Source of the DNA: Phycomyces blakesleeanus NRRL 1555(-)
Lineage: Eukaryota > Mucoromycota > Mucoromycetes > Mucorales > Phycomycetaceae
DNA: 64,000 nucleotides
Direction: 5' to 3'
NCBI RefSeq assembly: GCF_001638985.1
Contig: NW_017265136.1
Span: 1,632,726-1,696,725, forward strand
Shown here in pieces: positions 26,937 to 39,027 of this stretch. Position numbers and translations under genes: made by a program. The notes under the pieces were generated by a model. That model was not told the origin of the DNA. It saw only the letters and a program-made list of their open reading frames with translations, and did no database searches. Position 1 is the stretch's first letter; each line of letters starts with the position of its first letter.

Positions 26937-27801
26937 TTTACCCGAAACGGAAAAGGTTCCGCAATTAAATGTCAGAAAAGGAAGGAGAGCAAAAAAAAAA
27001 AAAAAAGAGGTGAGTGGGGTACAGTGTTCAACACCGCTAGGTCTTTGTGTTACAATTCAACACTCAATTCAAGTAGAAAGGACTTCAAAAAATAAAGTAA
27101 TAAATGATAAGGATATTCTTATACGTATTATTATATATATTTCTTTTTATCTGTATCTATATCTATCTATATGTGGATATGATTTTATCTTTTTGAGTTA
27201 TTGAAACAGTCAACCGTTTCCATAGAAACTGGTGATTATTAAAAATACACAGTCAAACAAAACAAAAAAAAAAACAAAAAAGCCCAGATCAAATAGTCAC
27301 CTTTTTTTATTATTATTATTACTACTACTTACTTCTTCTACTACTTACTTCTTCTACTACTTACTTCTTGTATTATGCTTTATTGAGTCCCTTTTTATTT
27401 ATTTAAATATTCTTTAGTTACTTAATACAATAATAGTAAGAAAAAAGACTTTATCCTTTTCTTTTCTTCTTTCAATTTTGATTTATTTTTATTTTTATTT
27501 TTTTGTTGTTGCGTTCTTTTGATAATCAAAATAAAAAAGATTAATAAACTCAGTTGGTCCATGTAGTTTTGTTGGTTGATTTTTTTTTCTTCTTTAGCTT
27601 TCACCGAGTCATCTCAAAAGGCGATTTTTTGGATTTTTTTTTTTTTTTTTTTTTTTACTTATCTTCCTTTATGTTTTACACCCGACTAAAGGAAATTGCG
27701 ACGACACCAATTAGATACACTAGATTAATAGGCTACTTACCTTATACATCTTTAATCGTTTCAATTCAAAATTTCAAAGTTCCGATATAAATAAATAAAT
27801 A

Positions 27802-27833
27802 AGTAGGTAGGTAGGTAGGTAGGTAGGTAGGTA
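27802..27833. repeat. GTAG tetranucleotide microsatellite
   Basis: About eight head-to-tail GTAG units following AATA repeats. Confidence 0.9.
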
Positions 27834-28555
27834 TAGGCATTATATATATATAAACAAGTTCTTGGGTAAAGGTAGGCATTCGTGAGAATACTTTAACAAA
27901 TTGTATATTCTATATTCTAGCATCTCGTTTGGATTTATACCTTGTTAAGCCTACAATATTAAACAACGTTTTTTATATGTATATATCTATGTCATCAAAT
28001 AAAATAAAGAATGGTTTCAAGTTGGGTCTTTTTTAAAAGTAAAAATAAAATCAAAGTTCCCTCCAAGGAATACTATAAATATTTAATAGAAGTAGCTTTA
28101 TATGGATCAATAGGTTTTGTACTTTTAAGCTATTGGAAAACACGTCAGCATATAGTTTTTTCTTCTTCTTCTTTATTTCCTTGTATATAATTAATTAATG
28201 AATTAATTAATTAATACCATCAAACTGATTTTATAATGACGTGTACTGACGTTGTATAATCATAATCATAATGGTAGTAAACAAAAAAGCAAGAATGTGT
28301 AGAAATAGTAAAGAGTTACAATACAAATAATAAGATAATAAAGATCCAGTATCATTCAGTCATCATCTCAATGGCACTATTTGATATATATATATATATA
28401 TATATAGTCGACGGCCCATTCCATTTATTTCAAATTAGCCAACAAACAATATAGATATATAGATATATTCCCTCTATTACTGTTTACTTGATTACTTGGT
28501 TACTTGGTTACTTGCTCTTTATATTTCTATTGATCTTATTTCTTTTTATTTATTT

Positions 28556-29545
28556 ATGAAGGTTAATATTTCTATCAAACAAATATTTTATCTCCTACTT
28601 CTCGCACTTTTACACAGGGGGGACAAGGTCAGGGCCCTGGAAAATGATGCCAAAAGTGACTCTGGAATCAATGCCCCTCCCCCTCCTTTAGACGACGAAT
28701 CAGCTGTTGTTTTACCCAGTTCGCACCGATTTACCGTCCAATTCCACTCGCCTCCTGGAGGAGATACCCAGGCGGCAGCCAGAGCAGATCAGGACAGATT
28801 TTTGGATCACCTTGCTGCCAATCAAATCCAATTCAGGGTTCGATACAGATACACAAATGTCATCAATGCCATATCAATCGAGTTGACACCAACACTCACG
28901 TCCACATCTACATCCACACTTGATCAAAATTCATTATTTTCCCGATCAATACCATCATCAATACCAGCAGCAGCATCACCATCATCACCATCATCATTCA
29001 AGACCTCGAAAAATAATAATACTAACAGCAACAGCAGTAACAACAACATTTTTAATGAAAATAATGAAAATCATAGCACATATAGAATAAATAAAGCTCA
29101 AGCTCAAGCTCAAGCTCAAGTTCAAGCTTTAAGATTTGCTTTAGCCTCACATCCATCAGTAAAAAAGCACTGGGCCGGAAAACGATATTCTCGGCCAACT
29201 ACACATAATACCCGTAATTTTGTCTTCGGAAATATAAACACGGGTGTGGAAGAAGGAATAGCCAACCTGCCCGCAGCTCATCGTCTCACAGGCGTTGCCC
29301 GTGTAAGATCTGAGAATATATCCGGAAAGGGCATCAAAATTGGTATCCTTGACACTGGCGTAGATTATACTCATCCAGCCCTTGGTGGATGTTTTGGTGT
29401 ATGTGTTATATTCAATTAATCATAACCACTTGTGGTTTATTAATTAACTTGATTTGTATATGTATATATATATATATATATAGCCTGGATGTAAAATAGC
29501 GTATGGATATGATCTTGTTGGTGATAATTATGGCAGTAAGTTGTT

Positions 29546-29581
<36 letters not shown>

Positions 29582-32500
29582 CTTTTTTGGTTTTTATAGA
29601 GGAAGGAAAGATACTTGCTGACAATGATCCAATGTACATACATAATTCAAGGATAACCATAACATAATCAATATTAATCAAAATACTATCATTTTTTTTA
29701 GTGATACTTGTGATGGTCATGGAACTCATATAGCCGGCATAAGCAAGTATTCATTTTCTACATTAAACTAATATTCTAACCACCCACAGGCTGTTTTCTT
29801 TATAAATTCATTAATATTAGTTGCTGCTAATGATACACTCAAGGTATGTTAGGTTAATAGATAGATTTCTTCCATCGGCTATATATATATATATATTTAT
29901 TTTTTTATAATTTACCAGAATTTTCAAGGTGTTGCACCCAATGTTGAATTGGGTGTTTGGCGGTAAGTACATCTTTAATATCTATACACAGACATACATA
30001 CAGACACGCAATATACCAGTATGTTAAACATGTATATAAAAAAGCATTTTTGGATGTGAAGGCGAGACAGACGATGACATTATACTCCAGGCTGCGGTTA
30101 GTTAGCTAGTTGATTAGTTGATTAGTTTATATATATATACATTCCCATTATATCTCATAAATAAATAAATATGTATGTATGTATATGTATATGAATATAA
30201 AGGAGCTCGCCTTTAATGCTGGTATGGACATTATAAACTTATCTTTGGGTGGATCTCAAAATGCTTGGGAAGAGGTATTTTCTTTTTATTTTTCTTTTTA
30301 ATATATATATATGACAAATTTGAGCAAAAATAAAGATCAAAATAAATATAAATATAAATATAATAATATTAGGACAAGTCAACTGTAACAAAAAAATTAA
30401 AAAGATCAAAATGTCAAATAAATAATACTATTGGATGTAACTTTCTTTTTTCCTCCTTTTTTTCCCTTTTTCCCTTTTATATAAATATACAAAATTGATC
30501 CTATTTCATTTATACTTGGGTATTTTTATTTGCAAATATCTTTTTTTACTTTTGCTGTAACGATAATTATTGCTCTTCTTTATACATAAATACATACATA
30601 CATACAAACACAAATAAATAAATAAATGTGTATTATTGTATTTGTAGGAATCTTTGGCTGTTGCTTTATCAAACCTGGTCGACAGAGGGGTAGTAGTTAT
30701 AGTAGCACAAGGAAACGAAGGAAAAGACGGTAAGAAATGGCTCAAAGAGTTATAAAGACGAAAAAGAGAGAGAGAAAGAGAGAAAGAGGGGACCGTGTGA
30801 AAAAGAATCCTAGTGGGAAAAATAAATACTTAAAAAAAAAAACTTATTTTTCTTCCCCTATTATTATTATTATTATAAAATTAAATAAATAATATTCACA
30901 GGCATCTCACAGACACCATCTCCATCTATTGGCCGGCGGGTACTCACGGTGGCTTCTGTAGACAATGTTCAACGACAGACCAGAACGTTACATATCATAA
31001 ATTCTAATAGTCATCAGTACGATTTTGGTAAGCTTTATTTTTTTTTCTTTCTCTCTCTCTTAGTAAAGACCAAGATCAGGATCACGATCAGGATCAAAAT
31101 CAAAATCGAGATTAAAATCGAGATCAATATTAATATTAATAAAGAAAGAAAAAGAGCAAAATGACTATAATTATATTATCAGTTAACTGTTCCTAATCAT
31201 ATTCATATATATATTGTACCTTTTTTTTTTTTTTAAAAAAAAAAAAGAATACCAAATCTCGCCAGATGTCTCGGTTGATTTTGATGACAAAAAGTATTAT
31301 CGTATTATGGCTACTGGACATAGTGTAGTGAATTCCGATAATGGGTCACAGACTGGAGCCGAGACCAGAAACACTAGCTATACTTTTGAATATGGCTGCC
31401 AACCACTTGATCCCAATAGATTTGTGGGTTCGGTTGTGCTTGTCCACAGAGGAAAGTGTCAGTTCTCAAGAAAGGCCCTAAACGTTCAACAAGCAGGGGC
31501 TGTGGGTCTTTTGGTGTACAACAACCCAGGCGAAGAGACCACGACAATAGGTCTCGAAGGTGCGAATATCACCATACCAGTTGGATCAATCAATGGAGAA
31601 GACGGTGGCACCATATTCTCCATGTTCTCGAGTACTGGGGATGGCAATACAAGTTTTGGTGCAGCGTTTTCCAACCAAATGGCTCCAATCAAAACAGCCG
31701 GGCTTCCTTCTCTGTAAGTTATTATATACATACTTTATTCTTTACCCAGATACACAAGGAAACAGGGGAAAAAAAAGGCTTTGCTTTTGTACAAGATTTA
31801 TATACATTCACTTACTCACCCACACAGACATACATGTGTGAGCCAGTGCGCGTGTATGGGTGTATGCGTGTATAATAATATTCAGCTTGATCAAATGTCT
31901 TACTAATCCTTTTTGAAAAATAAAAATAAAACCACCCTCCCATTTTAGATTCTCCAGCTGGGGTCCTGATGCAGAGGTAAGCCAGGGAAAAAAAAAGAGT
32001 TCAAAACACAGAGGCGATTCTGTACTTTGGGAAAAAATGTGCTCAATGCACATTGGCCAATTTTTTTTTTCTTTTCTTTTCTTTTCTTTTGCCTGGGTTT
32101 CCTAATCTAGTAATTTGTATATTGCAGCTACACTTTAAGCCAGAAATAGCGGCAGTGGGTGGTTATGTGTATTCTACATTTCCTGTGAATATGGGTAAGG
32201 CAATTTCGGATAATTCTTTTGTGTGTGTGATATGTGTGTAATGTGTAGATTGAGATATAAAGAAGAAGAAAACTATATATCTGTATATCTATGCGTATGT
32301 GCTTGTGTACACAATTATAACATTATAATGTAATTACAGGTAGCTACAAATCAATGAGTGGTACAAGCATGGCTACTGTAAGTAATGCTCTTGGACTACT
32401 GTCATACATACCCGGAGATTATGTTAGACTGGTTTTTATTGTTATCTCTATCATTTACTAGTGTTAGTAGTAGTGTTAGTGGTAGTAATATCGGTAGCGA

Positions 32501-34034
32501 TATTGGTATTTGTATCGGTGGTAATGATAGTGGCGGTAGTGGCGGTGACAAGCTCAAGTTTCTGATGTGTGGCCCATGCTTTATGGTTTTTTTCTTCTTC
32601 TTCTGGGATAGCCTTACCTTGCCGGGTGTGTGGCACTTTATATGGAAGCCACCAAGCACCGTAATCCAGATACTGTATACCGTGCATTTCTAAATCATGC
32701 AAGGCCAATAGTTGGCACATATCATCACAGATTGGAATCTCCTATTAAGCAAGGAGCAGGACTTGTTCAAGTAAGTAAAAATCAAATGGTCCTTAGTAAT
32801 AGTAAAAAAAAGGCTGATCGTTTATGACTATTCTTACAATTCTTAATTAAATATATGCACATGTTTACACAAACAGGTACACAACACAATACACAGCAAA
32901 AGCATTGTAGATCCTTTCAAGATCACCTTGAATGACACCGAATATTTTAATAAGATTAATATAATAACAATTACCAACACATCGAATATGACACGCTTGT
33001 ACAATATATCACATTCTGCTGCTATTGCAGTATCAGGTAAATATATATACATATATGATATTAGTAACAGGATAGAAAGAAAACAATTGTCGTTTTTTTT
33101 TGTATTGATCTTTTTTTTGGTATCCAAGGTTACAATTTCACCAAGAGTGCAGTACCATTGCGTCGCCCTCACTACAAAGACAATAGAGCAGATGTAGCCA
33201 TAAATGAGACTGCATTTGTACTTGGATTCAATCAATCCAGAGCTGTTAAATTGACATTCTCTCCGCCCAATTGGACCAATACAATTGACAACCCCCACCT
33301 TTTGTACGGTGGTTATATTCGGGTACGGTCTAGTAGCAATAATACAGAGACCGAAGTACTACATGTTCCTTACTTTGGATCGCTTGGAAGGCAAAGAGAT
33401 CTTCCTATATTTGACACAAAGGTAAAAAAACCAGAAATACGTTTATACGTAGCATGCATGTGATTTATAAGAATACCATTAACATATACCTATATTCCTA
33501 TTTACTTATTAGAAAGGATATCCGTATATCGGAAACTATCTCGGGAGAAGGTTGTCAGCCCCGATAGATCAATCATCCGGGTCTACGATAGACAGCCAGA
33601 ACAATCAGAACAATCAGACCAACAGCACAACAAAGCAGGTTCTGAAATATGATTTCAGCCGAGCAAACGTTGTTCACCTGTACCTTCGTCTGGGTAATCC
33701 AACAGCATTGTTGAAAGGAGAACTCTTGGATACCTCTAATGTCAGTGTAGGAGAGATACCAGCGATTCGGCAAGAGTGGTTGTCTAGGAACGACCATAGT
33801 GACACAAACCGTGAACACAACATAGATTGGAGGGGGCACATTACTACTCTGCCAACCCTATTTAATAATACAACCACAACCACAACCACAAATAATAATA
33901 CATCTAGTCGGATTGCCCATGTGCCCCACGGAATCTATCGAATCAAACTCTCGGCTCTCAAAATATTTGGGAATCCGTTGGATGACAGAGACTGGGAAGT
34001 TTGGATCTCTCCTGACATGACAATTATTGGTTAA
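28556..34034 (+). CDS. Secreted subtilisin-family serine protease with PA domain, 18 exons
   Basis: Exons: 28556-29398, 29484-29535, 29600-29633, 29702-29742, 29821-29843, 29919-29962, 30045-30096, 30203-30274, 30648-30729, 30902-31027, 31248-31713, 31949-31976, 32128-32194, 32340-32377, 32612-32770, 32877-33036, 33129-33421, 33513-34034. They sum to 1033 residues. Signal peptide at 1-28 (IKQIFYLLLLALL). An I9-like propeptide (HRFTVQFHSPPGG onward) is interrupted by Ser/Thr, Ser/Pro, Asn and Gln-Ala repeats. The S8A catalytic triad is complete: Asp266 (ILDTGVDYTHP), His316 (CDGHGTHIAGIIAAND), oxyanion Asn410 (AQGNEG) and Ser653 (MSGTSMATPYLAG). A PA domain sits at about 480-590, between Asn410 and Ser653, as in Vpr/C5a-peptidase-like enzymes. 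A C-terminal beta-rich region with many N-glycosylation sites follows. Intron 4 has a GC donor; exon 5 is only 23 nt. No break or lost residue. Confidence 0.93.
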
Positions 34035-34138
34035 ACATCAAATAAAAATCAAATAGAATAAAAAAAAATACTTAATATATATATAAAACCTTCTTGCTGC
34101 CTTGTTTTATATAACCAAAACCATGGCAACGGATTGGA

Positions 34139-34175
<37 letters not shown>

Positions 34176-34883
34176 ATAAATTACTAAAGCCTAAAATTAG
34201 ACTTTTAAATGGGGTAAAATAAATCAAAAAAGTCATTTAGATGACCAATGAAGCAAATTGGAAGAAGAACAAAAGGGTTAATGACAAGCATGGTCGAGGT
34301 AACAAAGATGAATTTTACCTCTCCATACCTATATCTATCTGAATATTTTGCTCTCTATATAATTATATTTTTCAATAGAAAAATAAAATAAAATAAAATA
34401 GTAAGCACAACCCATAATAAGAATATTGACCACCAGTGACCGAAAAGCGGGGTATCCTGGGCCCACTTGAATTGGATTAGGTTTTCTCTTTTTCTCTTTT
34501 TTCTTTTTTCTTTTTTCTTTTTTTTTATACTCTTTTTTTTCCGCCTTTCCCACCAGGTTACATTTTTTCTCTAACCAAAGTGACGCAGCTTTTTTTTTTT
34601 TTTTTTTTTTTTTTGTATTTTTGTATTTTCTTCCTCTCTCTCTCTCTTCCTTTAAACGAATTCAACGGTTTATTGTATTTTCATTCCTCTTCTTTACTAT
34701 CCTATATACTCCATTATACTATAAATTCTATAACAATTAAAGATACACACACACACTTGACCTCCCATTATTACATCTTGTATCAAAATCCAAACAACAC
34801 AAAGAGCAAAGAGCCCGTTTATAATTTTCGTACAATTAGTCTTGCCTACAAAGAATCTCGAACAACCAATTATATATATATAT

Positions 34884-34916
<33 letters not shown>

Positions 34917-34957
34917 TGTATATGTTTTTGTTTAGATCTTGATGCATTATACACATT

Positions 34958-37230
34958 ATGGTCCAGTTATCACCGTACGGAGAACGTGTCGTAGACCGTC
35001 TAAATATGATAGGAATGTGGTTGGCTGTGTTGGTTTGTGTTCGCAACTTTGTTGTAAGTTCTAAACAATACAAACGGACGCACGGTAAAATGTATGTATG
35101 ATCTATTATTGTTAGTATTAGTATTAGTATTAGTATTAGTATTAGTATTAGTATTAGTATTAGTATTAGTATTAGTATTAGTATTATTAACATTTCAAAA
35201 AATAAATATAAAGGATCGTAAAGTATCAATCTGAACAGTAACAGTAACAGTAACAGTAACAGTAACAGTAACAGTAACAGTAGCAGCAACAGCAACAGCA
35301 ACAGCAACAATAATAATAATAATAATAATAATTTAGTCATCTAGTCAATATGGCCCAAATTGCCGTCTTCTTTATCCACAGACTACTTTACGGTCTCATA
35401 CCACTATTTGAAATAACAACTTGCGTGTATTATCCATTTCTTGTTTCGTAAGTCAATTTATAGAATACACACACACATATGCATAGAGAAGACAAATATA
35501 AGAAACTAATAAAAAAATGGCGTTTTCTTTTTGGGGCGTTTTGTTTGCTTGTTTGTTTGTTTGCTTGTTTTTTGTTTAGACTATGGCACATCAGTAAGAT
35601 ATTGATAGATATATGTTGTGTATCTATTACATAGATTATACGCATATTCATATTTAATGCTGATTGTTTGTAATGCTATATAACTCATATTAATTATATT
35701 AATTATATTATTACCTCTAGATTATATACTATTTTACACAGTAATGTTTATGCGATTAATTATTCTCGAGTCCGACAAGAATTCTCGATGGATCAAAGCG
35801 ATTGGAATACTTTTGATCACTTTCCGGTTTGCAGACTGGCCTTATGAACTAGCATACAACAATATCAAAGACATATCAACTCAAATAATCGGAGAAGGAA
35901 CGACATGCTGGGCATCTTGGTAATATATCAACACTGATATGTATTGATGGTTTATATGTTTGTTCGTTTGGTTTGATTAACTAAATATGTTTACTATGTT
36001 ACTATCATAGGGGTAATGGAGTCTTGATTGTTAATGTTATAGCTGACACACTTGCAACACTATTTCTAAGTGGAATGTTTGTACGAAGGTAAAATACCAC
36101 CATAGTTACCACCATCACCATAGAAATAAAATAATAAGTGTTACTAATACTAATAATTTGTAAACCTTTTTTATTATCATCATTATTTTTAGACTTTATA
36201 TTCACATCAATACTTCGAAGTCTTTTATCAGTCAGCAAAATCGTACTATTGAACACATTGCTAGAAAATCACTTTGGTGTTTGGTATTGACATTCGTTGT
36301 CAATATGGTCATGAATCTTCTCAAAGTAACCTCTTTCCTAAACGACAGATCTGATGTAAGTTTTCCAAAAAAATTATAGATATATATATATATATATATA
36401 TGTATAAAGCGCACACACTTTATCCGTCATACTTGATGGGGAAGAGTCTAGCCAAAAAAAAACTAACAGCCGTTTGTTACTCCAATATTAATACCAATAC
36501 GAACATCAACATAAACACCAATACAAAATACGAATACGAAATAACGAATAACGGATACAAATATAAAAATAAATATTCGCAAAAAGGCATTCACCGTCTA
36601 TTTTGAGCTTATTGAATCTACGCTTTTGGTCGAAGCTCTTCGGTTTGACCAAAGAAAGACCGGTACCGGGGCATTTTGCGACAACTGCGGGATGGTATGC
36701 TAAAATTAATTATACTTATAATTAAATATATAATAAGATGATTAAACATATATATATATATATATATATATATTATTTGTTAATTGTAGGAAATAAAGTA
36801 TTTGCCCAGACAAAACAACTCAAGTTCTAGTCGAAGTCGTTCTGATCGAAAATACCCTGACGACGACGAATATTTCCATGTTACGTCAATCCCGTCTTCC
36901 CGATTGGACTCCAACTCGCAATCTATTTCTACCCGTCCTGCACAGACCAAAGAAACCCCAAAGAATCAGACACTTTCGTTCAACATTCCCGAAAATCTTC
37001 GCATGCAAAGCTCATTTGAAAATTCTGTATCCCATCCAGGACCCGTAGCTTTTAGGGAAACTGTCTCATCGCCTGCATTTGGACCAAGCGATCGAGCAGT
37101 CATGGTTTCCACAAACTCAAATACAACCAATACCAACGCCAACGCCAACGCTAATACTAATATTAATACTAAGATTATCAACTATAAGCCCAGTAACCAA
37201 ACCTCTTCTTTACCAGTGCGATACCATTAA
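34958..37230 (+). CDS. Orphan seven-helix membrane protein, eight exons
   Basis: Exons 34958-35084, 35345-35447, 35580-35593 (14 nt), 35721-35919, 36011-36088, 36193-36355, 36587-36694 and 36790-37230 give 410 residues, all introns GT-AG. The exon 1 donor GTAAAA at 35085 keeps the frame; a stronger-looking GTAAGT at 35054 does not. Predicted helices: MIGMWLAVLVCVRNFVV; AQIAVFFIHRLLYGLIPLFE; INYILFYTVMFMRLII; WIKAIGILLITFRFADW; GVLIVNVIADTLATLFLSG; LWCLVLTFVVNMVMNLL; and a last one around YFELIESTLLVEAL. Seven helices plus a roughly 170-residue polar tail (Ser/Arg then Asn/Thr repeats) give a receptor-like layout. The tail begins with a CDNCGM group. I do not recognise the family; a GPCR-like role is inference from topology only. 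Intron 1 carries two large microsatellites. Confidence 0.75.
35111..35186. repeat. GTATTA hexanucleotide microsatellite in intron 1 of the seven-helix gene
   Basis: About twelve head-to-tail GTATTA units. Confidence 0.9.
35235..35332. repeat. Compound microsatellite (AGTAAC, AGCAAC, AAT) in intron 1
   Basis: About seven AGTAAC units change to AGCAAC and then to AAT triplets, ending only a few bases before the 3' splice site at 35344. Confidence 0.9.
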
Positions 37231-37750
37231 TTTCAACTGTTTTTTTTTCTTTTTTTTTTTTTAAAAAAAAACTTATTTATTAATTTATTTTTATATAATA
37301 TAATTTCAACAAAGAACAAAAGCACGGATGATTCTAGATTGCTCAATATTAAAGCCAGTTGATTTGGTTTTTTCTCTCTGTCATTTAAATATATTTAATA
37401 TTTAATATTATTATTTTGTTACTGTAATAGCGATCAATTTTCTTTATATTTTATTTTACAGCAATAAAAAAAGAAGCGATAATAATAAAAGGTACAAACA
37501 CATGGATTCGGCCTCTCATAAATATATGTCTTGTAATTAAAGTAACCTACACACACATCTAGATTTTCTGTGGATCCAATTGACTCATGTTTTCTTGATT
37601 TGATTTTGCGTGTGTATCAGAAAGATAAACGTATAAATATATTCATGGCTTTTTGTTTTTGTTTTTTTTCTTTCCTTTTTTACTATTTTATATATATAAA
37701 CCACTTTAGATAAATAGATATATAGAAAAGAAAAGAAAGCCATACTGAGC
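37231..37750. other. Intergenic spacer between convergent genes
   Basis: Spacer between the seven-helix gene stop and the EXORDIUM-like gene stop. It has a T-to-A switch at 37248-37270 and AT-rich sequence otherwise. No gene seen. Confidence 0.6.
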
Positions 37751-39027
37751 TTATAAAAGCCCGCACGTTTTCTTCTCATGGCTGTATATTGTTTGTACGA
37801 GATATTTGGCATCCCCAATGACTAGATTATAAGTTCCATTCTGTCCCTCAGGCTGTGTTACATTACCAAACCACGTTTGCTGTGTCACACCTGAGCCGGC
37901 GCAAAAGTCACCGAGCTCAATCTTGCCGTCATTATTCTGGACAACCCAACCATCACCTCGAGGGTCTGTCAGCACATCCTGAATCTCATGCGAAAAGATG
38001 GTAATCGCAGCGTCTAGTGCAGGACTACCATTTGGTGAGTTCTGTTGGTTGAGGCTTGGGATACAACTAATCCATACACCAAAAATAAATAAATAAATAA
38101 ATAAATAAATAAATTATGATATGTTGTTCTTACCGATCAGGGCAAATGCCAGGATAACCAATAAACATATACTGGAATTCATCGCTGTAGCCATGTTGAC
38201 CACAGTTTACACGACAGAAATCTGTGTCACTGACATCACTTGCGCCCATTATCAGATAAAAACCATTTCGATCAATCTGATTATCCACCGAAAGGTATCC
38301 CGAATGAACAGCGTCAAGGACAATCTTTTTGTGCATTTCCGAATCTGTGAGATTAAGACCCTGGCTACCAGAGTCAGTCAATGCAGCCGATAATTTCAAG
38401 GGTCCAGCAACTGAGTGTCCGTCGGTATCTTTGTATTCTTGTACTGCAAATATACATATAAGCATATATATATAAGTAAATAAGTAAATATGTATATATG
38501 TATATATGTACATAAGAAATTAACGAGGTTTTATTTTATTTATTTTATATATATATATATATTATTGTTCTTTTGACTACAAAAGAGGGGTACACCATAT
38601 GTATATACATATATAAAAGAAAAAGGGGAGAGGGGTTCCTTACATTGCTTAAACCAGGGTGTACTGGACACATTTCCGATAAAATTGAGCAGAGTTGTTT
38701 GTTCTTTGGCCGACTGATCAGAAGTCCAGTTGCCATAGAAGATTACATAGACTTGGGGTAGTGAATGAGCAAAGTGATGAGATTGAATGGAGTCATACCA
38801 TTGACTGAATCGTAAAGCATCTTTCCGCCATGGTATTTAAATGCATCGTTATACTGTGTAGACACCGGTGACACACCGTTGGTGCTGTTCGTATTGCCTG
38901 TAAGTGTCTGTGTCTGTGTCTGTGTCTGTGTCTGCGTCTGTGATGGTGTTTGTGCCTGTGCCTGTGCCTGGACAGACACAAGGCCTATTGTCGAAAGGAT
39001 CAGGACTCTCCAAATAAAAGGTAGCAT
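37751..39027 (-). CDS. EXORDIUM / phosphate-induced protein 1-like secreted protein, four exons
   Basis: Exons 39027-38799, 38751-38644, 38443-38134 and 38066-37751 (all GT-AG) give 320 residues, close to plant EXORDIUM proteins. A signal peptide (MLPFIWRVLILSTIGLVSVQ) is followed by a Gln-Thr/Gln-Ala repeat linker. The PHI-1 domain landmarks are in order: FKYHGGKMLYDSVNGVYVIF then YGNWTSDQSAKEQ (the family's YHxGxVL and IWYGxWxPxQ blocks); FYLIMGASDV...DFCRVNCGQHGY (the FCxxxCGxHG block); a conserved C-P then Cys cluster (YPGICPDRCIPSL); DVLTDPRGDGWVVQNN; and ELGDFCAGSG. In plants these are apoplastic proteins linked to growth and carbon or brassinosteroid signalling; the molecular activity is unknown. 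Extracellular or wall location is inferred from the signal peptide. Presence in a fungus is noteworthy. Confidence 0.88.

Larger units (their letters stand above)
24568..28555. other. 4-kb AT-rich region between divergent genes
   Basis: Carries the promoters of the transporter (-) and of the subtilisin gene (+). It has A/T homopolymers (24837-24868), TA repeats (25592-25612, 28385-28405), a GTAG repeat (27802-27833) and a T-to-A switch at 26738-26763. A Cys-containing open stretch on the minus strand at 26745-26936 is listed separately. No complete gene was found. Confidence 0.5.

Noticed and set aside
29412..29729. Minus-strand frames across the subtilisin introns
   Set aside because: They come from TA repeats in introns of the plus-strand gene.
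35054..35090. GTAAGT at 35054 as the first donor of the seven-helix gene
   Set aside because: No acceptor keeps the frame from this donor; using GTAAAA at 35085 joins cleanly to the exon at 35345.
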